A model generated the notes under the pieces. It searched no databases. It had not been told where the DNA came from and saw only the letters and a program-made list of their open reading frames with translations. Positions 63,350 to 64,000 of a stretch of 64,000 nucleotides of DNA are shown here, one piece after another. Each line of letters starts with the position of its first letter. Positions within the stretch are counted from its first letter, which is position 1. The stretch comes from Sva-07 sp963710625 (GTDB lineage Bacteria > Actinomycetota > Acidimicrobiia > Acidimicrobiales > Ilumatobacteraceae), in contig CAVQBG010000001.1 in the NCBI GenBank assembly GCA_963710625.1, positions 124,001 to 188,000 of the forward strand, in the 5' to 3' direction. The position numbers and the translations under genes were made by a program.

Positions 63350-64000
63350 ATGACAGGACGGAACGAGGGGTTCGGTGGTCCGCTGGCCGGCGTTCGGATC
63401 ATCGAACTCGGTGTCTGGGTGGCTGGGCCAGCGGCGGGTGGAATCATGGCCGACTGGGGTGCCGACGTGATCAAGGTCGAGCCCGCGAGCGGCGACCCGC
63501 AGCGGGCGGTGTTCGGGTCGGTCGGCCTCGACGGGTCGATGCCGGTGCCGCCGTTCGAGGTCGACAATCGGGGCAAGCGGTCGGTGGTGCTCGATCTGCG
63601 CGACTTCGACGACCACGCGGTGTTCGATCGGCTGCTCGCAACCGCCGACGTGCTCGTCACCAACATGCGCCCTGGCGCGCTCGAGCGTCTCGAGCTCGGG
63701 CCGGACCGGATCTGCGCGCGCCACCCGCGGCTCGTTTACGGCGCGATCACCGGCTACGGCTTCGATGGCGCGGACCGCGACCGGGCCGGCTACGACATCG
63801 GAGCCTTCTGGGCTCGTTCCGGACTCGCCCACACGATGGTGCCTCCGGGCGAGATGCCGCCGGGCCTGCGCTCCGGGATGGGTGACCACCAGACCGGCAT
63901 GACGCTCGCGGCCGGCATCATGGCGAAGTTGTTCGAGCGGGAGCGCACGGGCCGCGGCGGTCTCGTCTCCACGAGCCTGTTGCGGACCGGGATGTACTCG
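63350..64000 (+). CDS. CaiB/BaiF CoA-transferase family III protein, 5' part
   Basis: 217 codons before the window ends. The ATG follows GGAGAGGG. LAGVRIIELGVWVAGPAAGG and DWGADVIKVEPASGD form the family signature, then NRGKRSVVLDLRD, DVLVTNMRPGALERLEL and YDIGAFWARSGLAH with the catalytic Asp. Family III enzymes move CoA between carboxylic acids. The substrate cannot be told. No link to the polysaccharide genes is evident. Confidence 0.92.
   Translation, partial: MTGRNEGFGGPLAGVRIIELGVWVAGPAAGGIMADWGADVIKVEPASGDPQRAVFGSVGLDGSMPVPPFEVDNRGKRSVVLDLRDFDDHAVFDRLLATADVLVTNMRPGALERLELGPDRICARHPRLVYGAITGYGFDGADRDRAGYDIGAFWARSGLAHTMVPPGEMPPGLRSGMGDHQTGMTLAAGIMAKLFERERTGRGGLVSTSLLRTGMYS

Noticed and set aside
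1..64000. tRNA, rRNA, riboswitch or transposase genes
   Set aside because: None was recognised by eye on either strand; a covariance-model search was not possible here.

Overview
The window is high-GC DNA from an actinobacterium, probably of the class Acidimicrobiia (an Ilumatobacter-like organism). This is inferred from the actinobacterial gene order dprA, xerC, whiG-type sigma factor, rpsB, tsf, pyrH, frr, cdsA, dxr, rseP, ispG, from a NucS mismatch endonuclease with no MutS or MutL in view, from a mycothiol-type formaldehyde dehydrogenase beside its usual MBL partner, and from the many apparently leaderless genes. No tRNA, rRNA, CRISPR array or transposase gene was recognised.

Layout. Bases 1-12.9 kb hold the core block: DNA uptake and recombination (comM 3' end, dprA, xerC), a FliA/WhiG sigma factor, translation (rpsB, tsf, frr), UMP kinase, CDP-diacylglycerol synthesis, two MEP isoprenoid enzymes (dxr, ispG) and a site-2 protease. 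Bases 12.9-22.4 kb hold mixed metabolic genes: manA, the MBL/formaldehyde dehydrogenase pair, a lipoprotein, a ferritin-like protein, nucS, an ABC1/UbiB kinase, a VOC protein and a WD40 lipoprotein. Three palindromes sharing a GGGGTCAGACCCC core lie at gene ends here. From 22.4 kb to 62.9 kb the window is one long cell-surface region. It encodes about nine glycosyltransferases, a Wzx-like flippase, a Wzz-like protein, a Wzy-like polymerase/ligase, an acyltransferase, pyruvyl transferase, deacetylase and methyltransferases. NDP-sugar enzymes (cytidylyltransferase, 3,5-epimerase, two SDR epimerases, a class III aminotransferase, a Gfo/Idh oxidoreductase) lie among them. Interleaved are secreted repeat proteins: a collagen-like protein, a tandem-repeat Thr-linker protein, and three modular proteins built from the same beta-domain. 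A CoA-transferase family III gene runs off the right end.

How it fits together. The surface region looks like a Wzx/Wzy-type pathway that makes and exports a decorated, possibly branched-sugar, exopolysaccharide, plus secreted beta-rich proteins that may bind or coat it. The most unusual structure is the trio at 50.6-62.9 kb (called A, B and C here). A and B share a near-identical 1.19 kb N-terminal module in direct orientation. A and C share a near-identical 0.9 kb DUF1996 C-terminal module in inverted orientation. A is therefore a mosaic of B and C, and the repeats bracket five polysaccharide genes.

Eight coding frames are broken by single extra bases: two in the formaldehyde dehydrogenase, at least two in the lipoprotein, two in the C-methyltransferase, one in the tandem-repeat protein linker, and the same one in both A and B. 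Whether these are assembly errors, real pseudogenes or, for A/B, something regulated cannot be decided from the sequence alone.
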